Shown piece by piece: positions 8,618 through 17,100 of a stretch of DNA of 64,000 nucleotides. The stretch comes from Propionicicella superfundia DSM 22317 (GTDB lineage Bacteria > Actinomycetota > Actinomycetes > Propionibacteriales > Propionibacteriaceae): positions 1 through 64,000 of the forward strand of contig NZ_AUIA01000017.1 in NCBI RefSeq assembly GCF_000423465.1. Reading direction: 5' to 3'. The notes beneath the pieces were generated by a model, which saw nothing but the letters and a program-made list of their open reading frames with translations, did not search any database and was not told where the DNA came from. Made by a program: the position numbers and the translations under genes. Numbering within the stretch: the stretch's first letter is position 1; each line of letters starts with the position of its first letter.

Positions 8618-8875
8618 ATGAGCTCCCTCGCCGCGGTACGTCCGCTCTCCAACTCCGAGCCGCTGCCCGAGAGCCGGGAGTGGCTGTCGCTGCAGCAGGC
8701 GTCCCTGCGCTTCGGACTCAGCGTCGACACCCTCCGTCGCCGCATCCGCAAGGGACGGCTCCCCGGCTACCGCTTCGAAGGCCGACCCATCCGGGTCCGC
8801 ATCGAGGACGTCGAGGCGCTGTTCCACCCCATCCCGATCGGCGACCGGATCGTTCGCCGGCGTCGGTCGCAGTGA
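8618..8875 (+). CDS. Excisionase-like helix-turn-helix DNA-binding protein
   Basis: 85 aa. Residues 25-70 (EWLSLQQASLRFGLSVDTLRRRIRKGRLPGYRFEGRPIRVRIEDVEAL) form the MerR-type HTH_17 fold typical of excisionases and plasmid regulators, with the LSxxxAAxxLGVSxxTLRRxI...G.LP pattern. The ATG has a good SD (AAAGGAAC). It lies 60 bp after traA and is probably co-transcribed; a hairpin follows immediately. It could be a recombination directionality factor or a regulator of transfer genes. No integrase is present in the window, so the excisionase role is inference. Confidence 0.8.
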   Translation: MSSLAAVRPLSNSEPLPESREWLSLQQASLRFGLSVDTLRRRIRKGRLPGYRFEGRPIRVRIEDVEALFHPIPIGDRIVRRRRSQ

Positions 8876-8877
8876 TC

Positions 8878-8904
8878 CCCTCACGAAGCGGAATCTCGTG
8901 AGGG
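8878..8904 (+). terminator. Hairpin after the traA-HTH operon
   Basis: CCCTCACGA (8878-8886) and TCGTGAGGG (8896-8904) form a perfect 9-bp stem with a 9-nt loop, starting 2 bp after the stop codon. There is no clear U tract, as is common in actinomycetes. Confidence 0.6.
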
Positions 8905-8965
8905 CAAGTGCCGGTCGCAGCTGCGGGTGCGTCCCTCGGGCGCACGCCGGCGGCTGTGGCTGGCT

Positions 8966-9058
8966 GCTGACTACGGCAAACGAATATGTGCCCCACTGTG
9001 GCAACAATTCGGGGCGCCAGCCGCGAACCGGCGGACCTTCCAAGTTCAGTTGACAAGC
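8966..9058 (+). repeat. Left copy of ~90-bp degenerate direct repeat flanking the AbiE module
   Basis: This copy and 10573-10664 share GCTGACTASGGCAAACGAAT, then CACTG..GCAACA, then CTTCCARGTTCA at matched spacing with one 1-bp offset. The two copies lie just outside abiEi-abiEii and its operator. They may be recombination ends, duplicated regulatory DNA, or relics of tandem insertions. Confidence 0.6.
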
Positions 9059-9104
9059 CACCCCGAACCTCCAAGTGAAGGGGCCCCAAACTTGGAAGGT
9101 TCCG
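9032..9104. repeat. Inverted repeat upstream of abiEi
   Basis: CGGACCTTCCAAGTT (9032-9046) faces AACTTGGAAGGTTCCG (9089-9104), 15 of 16 positions complementary allowing a one-base gap, with a 42-bp spacer. The left arm lies inside the direct repeat and is partly conserved in the right copy (ACTTCCAGGTTCA). It could be the site of a recombinase or a transfer protein. Confidence 0.55.
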
Positions 9105-9147
9105 CCGCGCGCCAGCCCACCGCCCGCCTTGATCTGGCGGACACGCG

Positions 9148-9179
9148 CCAATACCGTACCAATATTGGTACGCTATTGG
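9148..9179. promoter_or_regulatory. 32-bp palindromic operator of the abiE operon
   Basis: The core CGTACCAATATTGGTACG (9155-9172) is a perfect palindrome. It is extended by CCAATA on the left and TATTGG on the right, giving 32 bp with a single mismatched pair. It ends one base before the SD AGGAGG of abiEi. TTGATC (9129-9134) lies 17 bp upstream of its left part and may be a -35. AbiEi antitoxins are known to bind inverted repeats upstream of their own gene and repress, which fits exactly. Confidence 0.75.
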
Positions 9180-9190
9180 CAGGAGGAACG

Positions 9191-9727
9191 ATGACCCACA
9201 GGCAGACCCTGCGCGAACTCGCATTCGACACCCACGGCGTCGTCACCGTCCGGGACGCCGAGGCAGCTGGCGTGCCTGCGGTCGAGGTCCGCAAGCTTGC
9301 GACCCGCGGCGCTCTCACCCGGGTCGGCCACGGCGTGTACCTGATGAATGAGGCTCCCAAGGACGGCCTGACCGAGTTCGCGATCGCGGTCGCTCTGGCG
9401 GGTGAGGATGCGGTGCTGGCCGACGACGCGGTGCTCGCCGCGCACGACCTCGCCCAGGTGAACCTCCGCCGCATCCGGGTCGCCACCGGCGACCGCGTCC
9501 GCAAACGCCTCCCGCCTTCTGTCGAGTTGGTCCGCCTGGACGTACCCGCCGAGGACCGCGACGACATCGACGGCGTGCCGGCGATGCGGCTCGGAACCGC
9601 CTTGCTTGCCAGCCGCGGCCGCGTGATGACCTCTCGGCTCGTTGACGCTGCGCGTCTCGCCGCCGCACGAGGCCTCATGGACGACGCCGAGGCCCAATCC
9701 GTCATCGCCGAACTGGAGAATGCATGA
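9191..9727 (+). CDS. abiEi: AbiEi-type antitoxin (type IV toxin-antitoxin system)
   Basis: 178 aa. The start at 9191 follows a perfect AGGAGG SD; the open frame extends upstream but has no better start. The N-terminal 60 residues form the AbiEi winged HTH (LRELAFDTHGVVTVRDAEAAGVPAVEVRKLATRGALTRVGHGVYL), and the rest is the AbiEi C-terminal domain. It should repress its own promoter through the 32-bp palindrome and counteract the co-encoded nucleotidyltransferase toxin without direct binding, as known for type IV systems. The stop overlaps the toxin start (ATGA). Such modules provide phage abortive infection or stabilise mobile elements. Confidence 0.9.
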   Translation: MTHRQTLRELAFDTHGVVTVRDAEAAGVPAVEVRKLATRGALTRVGHGVYLMNEAPKDGLTEFAIAVALAGEDAVLADDAVLAAHDLAQVNLRRIRVATGDRVRKRLPPSVELVRLDVPAEDRDDIDGVPAMRLGTALLASRGRVMTSRLVDAARLAAARGLMDDAEAQSVIAELENA

Positions 9728-10548
9728 CCATGGAAGCCCCGCGCCGCGTGAGCGATCTGCGACGCCAGATCGCCGGTCTGGCTCGTGACATGGGAACGAC
9801 TGAACGGCGCCTGATGGCGCTGTTCGGCAACATGGTGCTGGCGCAGATGTTGCCCGACTCGGCCATCAAGGGCGGTACCGGGCTGAAGCTCCGCCTGGGC
9901 GAGCGCCTCACCCGCGAGACTCCCGACCTCGACACGGCCTACCGCGGCGACCTCGATGCCTTCCGCGACGAACTCGCGGCCCGGCTTGCAGCCGGCTGGG
10001 GCGGCTTCACGGGCACCGTGACGATGGGAGCCAAGCGCGCTCCAGCGACCGTCCCTGCGGCCTACGCGATGCAGCCCTTCCGCGTCACGCTGCGCTACCA
10101 GGGCAAGGTGTTCAAGGCGATCGACCTTGAGGTTGGCTACGACGAACTCGAGGCGACCGCCGAGCCAGCTGAACTCCGCATGTCAGCGGAGGTGGTGGAC
10201 CTCTTCGCCGCTCTCGGCTTGCCTGCCCCCGCGCCGGTGCGGGTGCAGCCCCTGCATCACCAGGTCGCCCAGAAGATCCATGCGGCCACCGCACCCGGCA
10301 GCGACCGAGCCCACGACCTGGTCGACCTGCAACTGACCGTCCCGCTCACCGACGAAACCCTGGTCGCGACAGCAGCACGACGGACGTTCGCCTACCGCAA
10401 TGAGCACCCCTGGCCGCCGACGGCGGTTGCCGACCCCGAGTGGGAGAGCCTCTACGCCATCGCCGCCGAGGGCCTCGACGTGCTGCCCACCGCCGAGTCC
10501 GCCGTCGACTGGCTCAACACCTACATCGCGCGCCTCGCATCGATCTGA
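9724..10548 (+). CDS. abiEii: AbiEii-type nucleotidyltransferase toxin
   Basis: 274 aa, overlapping abiEi by 4 bp. Motif I is IKGGTGLKLRLGERLTRETPDLDTAYRGD, with the GG and the two metal-binding Asp residues of DLD. Next come the IDLEVGYDE strand with a third acidic residue, HHQVAQKIHAA with the conserved Lys, and RAHDLVDLQL with the conserved Asp. AbiEii enzymes use nucleoside triphosphates to modify RNA, and close homologues block tRNA acceptor stems. All visible motifs are intact, so the toxin should be active. Confidence 0.9.
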   Translation: MTMEAPRRVSDLRRQIAGLARDMGTTERRLMALFGNMVLAQMLPDSAIKGGTGLKLRLGERLTRETPDLDTAYRGDLDAFRDELAARLAAGWGGFTGTVTMGAKRAPATVPAAYAMQPFRVTLRYQGKVFKAIDLEVGYDELEATAEPAELRMSAEVVDLFAALGLPAPAPVRVQPLHHQVAQKIHAATAPGSDRAHDLVDLQLTVPLTDETLVATAARRTFAYRNEHPWPPTAVADPEWESLYAIAAEGLDVLPTAESAVDWLNTYIARLASI

Positions 10549-10572
10549 TTCGTCGGCAGGCTGCGACCAGAC

Positions 10573-10664
10573 GCTGACTAGGGCAAACGAATTGTTGGCA
10601 CACTGAAGCAACAGTCGGCGTGGTAGGGCGGACGGGTAAGAACTTCCAGGTTCAATTTGCATGC
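10573..10664 (+). repeat. Right copy of the ~90-bp degenerate direct repeat; island junction
   Basis: This is the partner of 8966-9058. Its right end coincides with the point (about 10662) where homology to a ParE/RelE toxin stops on the opposite strand, so this repeat end is probably the physical end of an inserted segment. Confidence 0.6.
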
Positions 10665-10784
10665 TAGGTCAGCATCAGCCTCGTCCACGAGGCGACTGCC
10701 CAAGCCAGGCGCCTGGTCCTCGTACCAATCGACGGCGTCCAGAAACTCCTCGCGAGCCGCAGGGTGCTCGCGCCAACCCAGCAT
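10662..10784 (-). pseudogene. Truncated ParE/RelE-family toxin gene
   Basis: The first 41 codons (MLGWREHPAAREEFLDAVDW, then YEDQAPGLGSRLVDEADADLA) match the N terminus of ParE/RelE toxins, with the xxHPAAxxEFxxAxxWYEExxPGLGxRF pattern. The frame then enters the direct repeat and reads nonsense to a stop at 10578. The usual length is 90-105 aa, so more than half, including the catalytic or gyrase-interacting C terminus, is missing. Its start overlaps the antitoxin stop (TAATG). Loss of the toxin but retention of the antitoxin is the expected outcome of insertion into such a pair. Confidence 0.85.
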
Positions 10785-11023
10785 TACTTACGACGCTCGG
10801 CCAGGCGTGCCCGCGCGATGGCGATCGTCTCCTCGCCGTCGACAAGCTCCACCTTGCCGGTCATGATCTCGTCGACCCGCCGGTCAATCTCCTCGTCCCA
10901 AGCAGCATCGACCTCGGCCTGCTCGGCCTCGTCAACCCGCTGCAGCGCGAGCGCGGCGATCTCACGCTCATCGGGAGACAGGTGCTTACCCGCCTCGATG
11001 TAGTCCGCGAGTTCCGACGTCAT
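10784..11023 (-). CDS. Addiction-module antitoxin (PF09720-like), orphaned
   Basis: 79 aa. The pattern LSPDEREIAALALQRVD, then AWDEEIDRRVDEI and a GKVELVDGEETIAIARARL tail, is that of the short antitoxins paired with ParE/RelE toxins. The start ATG 11023 is preceded by TACGCT and exactly 6 nt, so it is probably leaderless; the larger open frame upstream is not coding. It is coupled by TAATG to the broken toxin. With the toxin truncated it may persist only as a remnant, or protect against homologous toxins on incoming elements. Confidence 0.85.
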   Translation of the reverse strand: MTSELADYIEAGKHLSPDEREIAALALQRVDEAEQAEVDAAWDEEIDRRVDEIMTGKVELVDGEETIAIARARLAERRK

Positions 11024-11152
11024 GGCTTGAGCGTACGACCCGCATCCGACGTTGAGACGAGAGTTGACGTCCCCTGGAAGCGCCCCGCGGAAATTTAGCG
11101 CAAAGATAGCGCACAACCTCGGCTTTGACTGGTCAACTGACTCAGAAACGAC

Positions 11153-11180
11153 GATTCCCGCCCTAGTCAGGGCGGGAATC
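11153..11180 (-). terminator. Terminator of tRNA-Ser(GGA)
   Basis: GATTCCCGCCC (11153-11163) and GGGCGGGAATC (11170-11180) form a perfect 11-bp stem with a 6-nt loop. It begins 4 bp beyond the tRNA 3' end on the minus strand and is followed by a short T-rich run (CGTTTCT). Confidence 0.8.
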
Positions 11181-11184
11181 GGAG

Positions 11185-11272
11185 TGGCGGAGGATACGAG
11201 ATTCGAACTCGTGAGGGTGTGAACCCAACCCGCTTTCCAAGCGAGCGCCATAGGCCTCTAGGCGAATCCTCC
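11185..11272 (-). tRNA. tRNA-Ser, anticodon GGA
   Basis: 88 nt including an encoded CCA. The acceptor stem is GGAGGAT/ATCCTCC with discriminator G, the anticodon loop is CTTGGAAAG with anticodon GGA, there is a long variable arm, and the T loop is GTTCGAATC. The 3' end points toward the island. The 3' ends of tRNA-Ser genes are common integration targets, but I found no second copy of this 3' end elsewhere in the window. Confidence 0.95.
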
Positions 11273-11363
11273 GCCAGGTAGCGTACAGGACTCGTCCCGT
11301 TCGCTCGAACCGGCCCGTTGGACACCCGTCTGTCGCCGACCGACCACCCCGTAGAGTCCGAGG

Positions 11364-12272
11364 GTGGTCCAGGCAGGCAAGCATCGCGGCGGCGTCCTGC
11401 CGACGCTGCTCATCCTCGCCATGACCGCGGTCTGGGGTTCCACGTTCTTCCTCATCCGCGATCTCGTGAAGATCATGCCGACCCTGGACTTCCTGTCGGT
11501 GCGCTTCACCATCGCCGCGGTCGTCATGGTCGCGCTCTTCTGGCGCCACCTGCGCCGCCTCACTCGCCGCGACTGGCTCGCCGGTGCCCTCATCGGCGGC
11601 CTGTACGGCGCCGCCCAGATCCTCCAGACCTTCGGGCTGGAACGCACCTCGGCGACCATGTCGGGCTTCGTCACCGGGCTGTACGTCGTGTTCACCCCGA
11701 TCCTCGCCGCACTCGTGTTCCGCGACCGGCTGGGAGGGGCCGTGTGGACGGCGGTGGCCCTGTCGCTGGCAGGCCTCGCAACGCTGTCCCTCCAGCCCGG
11801 CGGGCTGCAGTTCGGCCCCGGGGAATGGCTCACGCTCGCCTCGGCCATCGTCTACGCCGCCCAGATCCTCGCGACCGGACGGTGGTCCACCGTCTCGAAC
11901 GCGACCGGGCTCGCCGTGGTCCAGACGATGACCATCGCCGCCATGACGACGGTGGTCGCGGCGCCCGACGGGTACATCCTGCCGACGTCCTCGACGCACT
12001 GGATCGTCATCGCCTACATGGCGCTCATCGCCGGCGCGGGCGCCGTGTGGGCGCAGACATGGGCACAGGCCCGCATCGCTCCGGCCCGCGCCGCCGTCCT
12101 GATGACGACCGAGCCCCTGTTCGCCGCGTTGTTCGCCATCGGCATCGGCGGCGAGCCGTTCACCCTGCGGGTCGTCGTCGGCGGGTTGCTGATCGTGTCG
12201 GCCATGTACGTGGTCGAACTCGGGTCGCGCCGCGCCCCACCCGCCGAGGCGATCCACCCGACAGCGCCCTGA
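11364..12272 (+). CDS. EamA/DMT-family membrane transporter
   Basis: 302 aa with ten predicted hydrophobic segments in two EamA repeats. The first begins TAVWGSTFFLIRDLVK, typical of the drug/metabolite transporter superfamily, and the second (residues 150-290) contains LASAIVYAAQI and MTTEPLFAALFAIGIGGEPF. It likely exports metabolites or amino acids; the substrate is unknown. A TAGAGT hexamer ends 6 nt before the GTG start, which supports this start and leaderless translation. It is divergent from tRNA-Ser(GGA). Confidence 0.85.
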   Translation: MVQAGKHRGGVLPTLLILAMTAVWGSTFFLIRDLVKIMPTLDFLSVRFTIAAVVMVALFWRHLRRLTRRDWLAGALIGGLYGAAQILQTFGLERTSATMSGFVTGLYVVFTPILAALVFRDRLGGAVWTAVALSLAGLATLSLQPGGLQFGPGEWLTLASAIVYAAQILATGRWSTVSNATGLAVVQTMTIAAMTTVVAAPDGYILPTSSTHWIVIAYMALIAGAGAVWAQTWAQARIAPARAAVLMTTEPLFAALFAIGIGGEPFTLRVVVGGLLIVSAMYVVELGSRRAPPAEAIHPTAP

Positions 12273-12364
12273 GGATGCCGGCGCCCGCCCCGCCCGTCTT
12301 CTGCGGCGAGTCGAGGCCCGCTCGGTCACGTGGTCGGTTCGTGCACACGATCTAGACTCGGCGC

Positions 12365-12841
12365 GTGGCCGAACTCACGGGGATCGAGCGCGCCGAAGCC
12401 GCGCTGACAGCGTCCGGGATCGCGTTCGAGATCACCCGGCACGGCCCGGTCTCCTCGCTGGAGGAGGCCGCCGCGGCGCGCGGCGTGACCCCGGGCGACA
12501 TCGTGAAGACCCTCGTGGTGCGGAGGTCCGAAGGCGAGTACCTGTTCGTGCTCGTGCCCGGCGATCGCCAGATCAGTTGGCCGAAGCTGCGCACCCACCT
12601 CGGCGTGAACAGGGTGTCCATGCCCGACGCCGCCACCGCGCGGGACGCCACGGGCTACGAACGAGGCACCATCACCCCCTTCGGATCGATCCACCCCTGG
12701 CCGGTCGTCGCCGATGCGACGGTGGCCGGACGACGGGTGTCCATCGGTGCGGGCGGCCACGGCGTCGCCGCACTCGTGGACGCCGACGACCTCATCCGCG
12801 TCCTCGGCGCCGAGTCCGTCGACGTGTCGGAACCCGCCTAG
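12365..12841 (+). CDS. ybaK: YbaK/ProX-type aminoacyl-tRNA deacylase
   Basis: 158 aa spanning one YbaK/EbsC domain. It includes the conserved VKTLVVRR segment with the catalytic Lys, VPGDRQISWPKL, and GYERGTITPFG with the GxxxGxxxP substrate loop. The family hydrolyses mischarged tRNA, typically Cys-tRNA(Pro), as a trans-editing factor in the cytoplasm. TAGACT ends exactly 6 nt before the GTG start, so it is probably leaderless. It is convergent with the glycan operon, 66 bp away. Confidence 0.9.
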   Translation: MAELTGIERAEAALTASGIAFEITRHGPVSSLEEAAAARGVTPGDIVKTLVVRRSEGEYLFVLVPGDRQISWPKLRTHLGVNRVSMPDAATARDATGYERGTITPFGSIHPWPVVADATVAGRRVSIGAGGHGVAALVDADDLIRVLGAESVDVSEPA

Positions 12842-12907
12842 CGGAGCGCCCGACGCTCGTCGAGAACGACCGGAACCGTCGCGGGAAGCGACCAGCTCAT
12901 CGGCCCG

Positions 12908-14191
12908 CTACACAGGCCGCGACGCCTCCAGCAAGGCGACAGGATCGTCCCCGATCACCTGCAGCGCGCGTCGCATCGCCTTCTCGGGGATCACATTGCG
13001 GTGGAACGACCACGTGGCGCTCAGCCGCCCGCCCACGAGCATCGTGGCCAACGTCACGGCATCGGGGGCGGCCGGAGTGGTGCTCGCGCTGTAGCAGCGC
13101 AGGTCCTTCCGTCGCCACGGCATCAGTTCGACGTCGCGGCTGCGCGGGGCGAAGGCGAAAGCCGGAACGATGACGGGCGACGAGGACACCGACCTCGGCG
13201 GTCCCTGTCGGGCGAAGCGCCTCTTCGCCGTCGAGACCGCCATCGTCGCCAGCGGGCGACCCGACACGAAGGTGCGGCTGAGAGTGTCGCCCACCTCGAT
13301 CGGGTCGTCGGCGAAACGCTGCCGGATCCCGACCACGAAGTTCCCCCGTGCGCAGGCCCCGCGCGGAAGATGCCTGCGGCAGTCGTACAGGACGAGCGTG
13401 TCGGGGGACACCGGGACTCCGGCCTCCCTCAAGGCGAGCCGCATCAGGACGAGGTAGACACTCGCCATGGACGCGTCGGGGGCCTGAGCGCGCCGCCAGC
13501 GCTGCACGCTCTCCCACGAGGAACGGTCGAACACCGTGAAGACGCTGGCCATGGCGGGCTCCCACGGCTCCGTCGCCGTGGCCGCCGGTTCGGACCGCCG
13601 CCCGAACGGACGGACGGCGGACAGGCGGTCGCGGATCAACCCCGAGAACCGCCCGCTACGCTGGCCGAACGCGTGTCGCACCGCCAGCAGGAGCGGGTGC
13701 CTGCTCGGCTCCGCGGCGACCCATTTCGGAAGCAGACCCGTCGTGGCCACCCCGACGAGCGCACTCGTCATGCCGAGGAGAAGCTGAGCGTCCCCGAGGG
13801 CGTGGCTCTGGTCCCACAGGAGCAGATCGCCGGCTCGGGTGATCGACAGCGGCAGCCGTTCGCGGTTGCGCCCGGCCGAGAGCCGCTCGATCGCGGCAAG
13901 GATCTCCGCAGGAGCCGGCTCGCCCTCGGGCAGAGCGGGCTCCCCGGCGTGCACGACCTCCTCGGCCAGTTCCGCAAGCCGACCGGGGTCGAAACACCAG
14001 CGTCTTCGACGGGCATCGATGGTCCAGCCGGCGCGCGTCCTGCCGTCCAGTTCCGCCAGCTCGACGAAGGCTGCGCGCAGATCCGAGACCGGGGGCAGAT
14101 CCAGCGGGCCGATCACGGCCGTGGTCTGCTGGCCGACCCACTGTCTGTCGAGACCGCTGATGGGTATGCACCGAGCGCTGCCGGATGTCAT
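12908..14191 (-). CDS. Condensation-fold acyltransferase-like protein at the end of a glycan operon
   Basis: 427 aa, no signal peptide or membrane segment. Two features recall the condensation/WS-DGAT/PapA superfamily. LLLWDQSHALGDAQ (residues 124-136) has the HxxxD active-site core, with Ala where Gly usually follows, and CRRHLPRGACARGNFVVG matches the RxxxxxGNxxxx latch motif. A likely role is acylation of a lipid-linked sugar or surface glycan, inferred only from the location. It is the last gene of a four-gene operon and overlaps the preceding gene by 4 bp (ATGA). Annotation pipelines would probably call it hypothetical. Confidence 0.6.
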   Translation of the reverse strand: MTSGSARCIPISGLDRQWVGQQTTAVIGPLDLPPVSDLRAAFVELAELDGRTRAGWTIDARRRRWCFDPGRLAELAEEVVHAGEPALPEGEPAPAEILAAIERLSAGRNRERLPLSITRAGDLLLWDQSHALGDAQLLLGMTSALVGVATTGLLPKWVAAEPSRHPLLLAVRHAFGQRSGRFSGLIRDRLSAVRPFGRRSEPAATATEPWEPAMASVFTVFDRSSWESVQRWRRAQAPDASMASVYLVLMRLALREAGVPVSPDTLVLYDCRRHLPRGACARGNFVVGIRQRFADDPIEVGDTLSRTFVSGRPLATMAVSTAKRRFARQGPPRSVSSSPVIVPAFAFAPRSRDVELMPWRRKDLRCYSASTTPAAPDAVTLATMLVGGRLSATWSFHRNVIPEKAMRRALQVIGDDPVALLEASRPV

Positions 14192-17100
14192 GACTCGCCT
14201 TTCTGAACGGTGGCCCGGAACACCCACAGGTCTTCGTCGTGGATCACCAGGGTCCATCTCGGGTTCTCCTGCAGCAGCGCCGGGAGCCGCTCCAACCCGC
14301 CATCGGGGTACAGGCCGTAGTAGTCCGAGACGACGACCATCTGCCGGCTCACGACCACGTAGGTCGGGATCCCCTGCTGCCCGATCGCGGCCTCCAGCAC
14401 GGCGACGTCCGCCTGCGAGGTGAAGGCCAGTGTGGAGACCTCCAGGTTGGGCACGAGGGGGAGGTCGTAGTTCGCGTAGGCACGGGCGAACGCGACGTAC
14501 TCCGCGACGGGACGATCGGGCAGCCCGGTCGCCATTCCGAGGATGAGCGCCGGCGGATCGATCCGTGCGTACAGCGACTTCGCGTGAGCGAACTGCTCCG
14601 TGGAGACATAGCTCGCAGGCCAGGTGCCCAGGTAGCCCTGCAGGGAGCACAGGGACATCACGATCACGAGCACGCTGGTCAGGATCCCGTGCGCTTTCGC
14701 CTGGACGCCTCGGACGGGCAGGCGCGCGAGGCCGTTGACCAGCCACCCCGACACGAGCAGGGCGCAGCCCGGCAAGGAGTACAGAAACACCCGGAAGATC
14801 GCCTCGCCGCCGTAGGACTGCCCGAGGAGCAGCCCGAAGGAGGAGAACCCCAGGATGAGCGGGACCCACACCGGCCGCCCGGTGAGCCATCTGTTCACCG
14901 CGAGGACGGCCGCCCCGGCCCACAGCACGAGCGGGGGAAGACGGTCGACGAACATGGTGAACTGTCTCCCGGCCGAGCCGACCGTCGGGATGTTGGACTG
15001 CGCGTTCGTCAGCGGCGAGAACCCCGACACGAACCCGTAGTCGGCCACGATCGAGGAGTTCGCAGCCACGAACGAGCCGGCGACGAGGGCGAGGACGATC
15101 CCGAGCCACCACGGCCTGACCCGCCGGGTGACGCCCAGGACGAGGGCGATCCCGGCGACCCAGATCGGTGTCAACTGATGCGTGACGGTGAGGGCGACGA
15201 ACGACGGCACGATGAGCCACCCCAGCCGCGGCATGGTCTTCGTGCGGAGGAGCAGTCCGATCAGGCCCACGGCCATGAGGTACGCGACGGACTGGGGCGC
15301 GTAGTAGTCCTGTCCCACCCAGTTGAGCGTCTCGACGACGAGCACGGCCATCAGCGCCACGCGCCGCGTCCGCCCGAACGCGCGCGCCAGGTCGTAGACC
15401 GCGGTCGCCAGCCCGATGTGGATTCCGACGGCGAACCAGTGGGCGAAGCCGAGTTGACCCGCTCCGCTGACCGACATGAGCCAGGCGGAGCCGGCGAACA
15501 TCCCCGGCCACATGTTGTAGATGTCGACGTCCGGTGCGAGCGTGCCGGTCTGCAGGATCCAGTCGACGACACCCATGTGCTTGTACGCCCAGGTGTAGAT
15601 GGGCAAAGGGCTGAGCAGCGGCACGCTGGCCCGGGTGACGGCGATGAGCGCCAGCAGGGCGCCGGCCGCGCCCACGAGCCGATCCTGCATCAGGAGCAGG
15701 ACGAATCCCAGCAGGACGAGAACGGTCGCCACGATCAGGCCCGGCACCTGGAAGAGCAGCCCGAAGTTGCTGGTGGGAGTCCCGTCCGCCGTCAGAAGCG
15801 AGACGACCCAGACGAGGAGACCGCCCACGGTCACCACCACCGGCCCCAGGAGGCCCAGCCGGTCCCCGACGCGCAGACGACGACCGTGGGCGATCTTCAG
15901 CCACCGCGGCCACGACGAACGCAGGACGCCGGGCCGCAATCCCTGCACACCTCCGACGACCGTTATGGCCAGGAGCACCCAGGTGACCGTGCCGGGGTAC
16001 CAGGACCCGAGGACGAGCATCAGATACCCCACTCCGGTGAGGAGGGAGAGCCCGACGGTCATCGTCACCACCGCTGCCGTGCTGGTCGGCAGGGCGAGCC
16101 GCGCCGCGATGACGGCTCCGGGCCCGACGAGGAGGAAGACGACGATCCCGGCGAGCCGCAGGTCGGAGGGCAATGCGGCGATCTGGCCCAGAAGACCGCA
16201 GGCCGCCGCGACCAGCGCCGCGACGCGCAGCCAGGCCGCGCGACCGGTCCGGCCGAGCCCGCCGGACAGCGGCAGCGACTCGTGGCCCGCGGGTTCGGCA
16301 TCCATGCGCAGCGGTGCCGGGCGTCCGCCCATCATGCGCGACCGCACCAGCCGCCACGGACCTCGTAGCGCCGACCTCACTTCGAGGGCACCGAGGTCCT
16401 GCGTGTACTCGGCAGGCAGATCCGCATCGGAGATCGCCCTGCCCTCCCGTTCCGGGGCGGCCTCTCCGCGAGCCATCCTCGCGGCGCGGCGGATCCCTCC
16501 CGGGACGCGCCGGGCGAGCATCCATGCCGTGCGGGGCTGGAGCGCGACCTTGGTCAGCCACGCGCCGAGCCCGAGACCGTACCCGACCGCCTGTTTGCGC
16601 AGGGCGGGGATGTCGTCGCGGTGCCGGTGCCACACGACGGCGGACGGCTCGACGACGAGACCGCCGCCGTCCAGCAGGATCCGGACGAACATGTCGATGT
16701 CCTCGCCGCCGCCGGTCGGCGTCCCGACGCCGAGGGCCTCGTCGAAGCCGCCGAGCCGCTGCAGGGTCTCGCGCCGCACCGCGAAGCTCGCGCCGGTGCC
16801 GAAGTCGCCCACGCGGAACGGGAACAGGGGGTTGTCCGCCGGGGGCTCGTCGAGCCGGAACATCCGCACGCTCGTGGCGTCGGACCAACTGACGCGGCGG
16901 TCGAACCACATCTGGGTGCGGGTGCGCAGTTCGCCGGTCGGCACCAGCCCGCTGACGCACTCGACGTCGCCACGGTCGAATCCCGCGACGAGCCCCCGCA
17001 GCCACAGCCGGTCGACGACCACGTCGTCGTCGGTGTACGCGACGATCTCGCCGCGTGCCGCCCGCAGCCCGGTGTTGCGGGCGCGGGAGAGGCCCGGGAC

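Noticed and set aside
10578-10661. Last 27 codons of the truncated toxin frame as real protein
   Set aside because: They are the reverse reading of the direct repeat and do not resemble any ParE/RelE C terminus.
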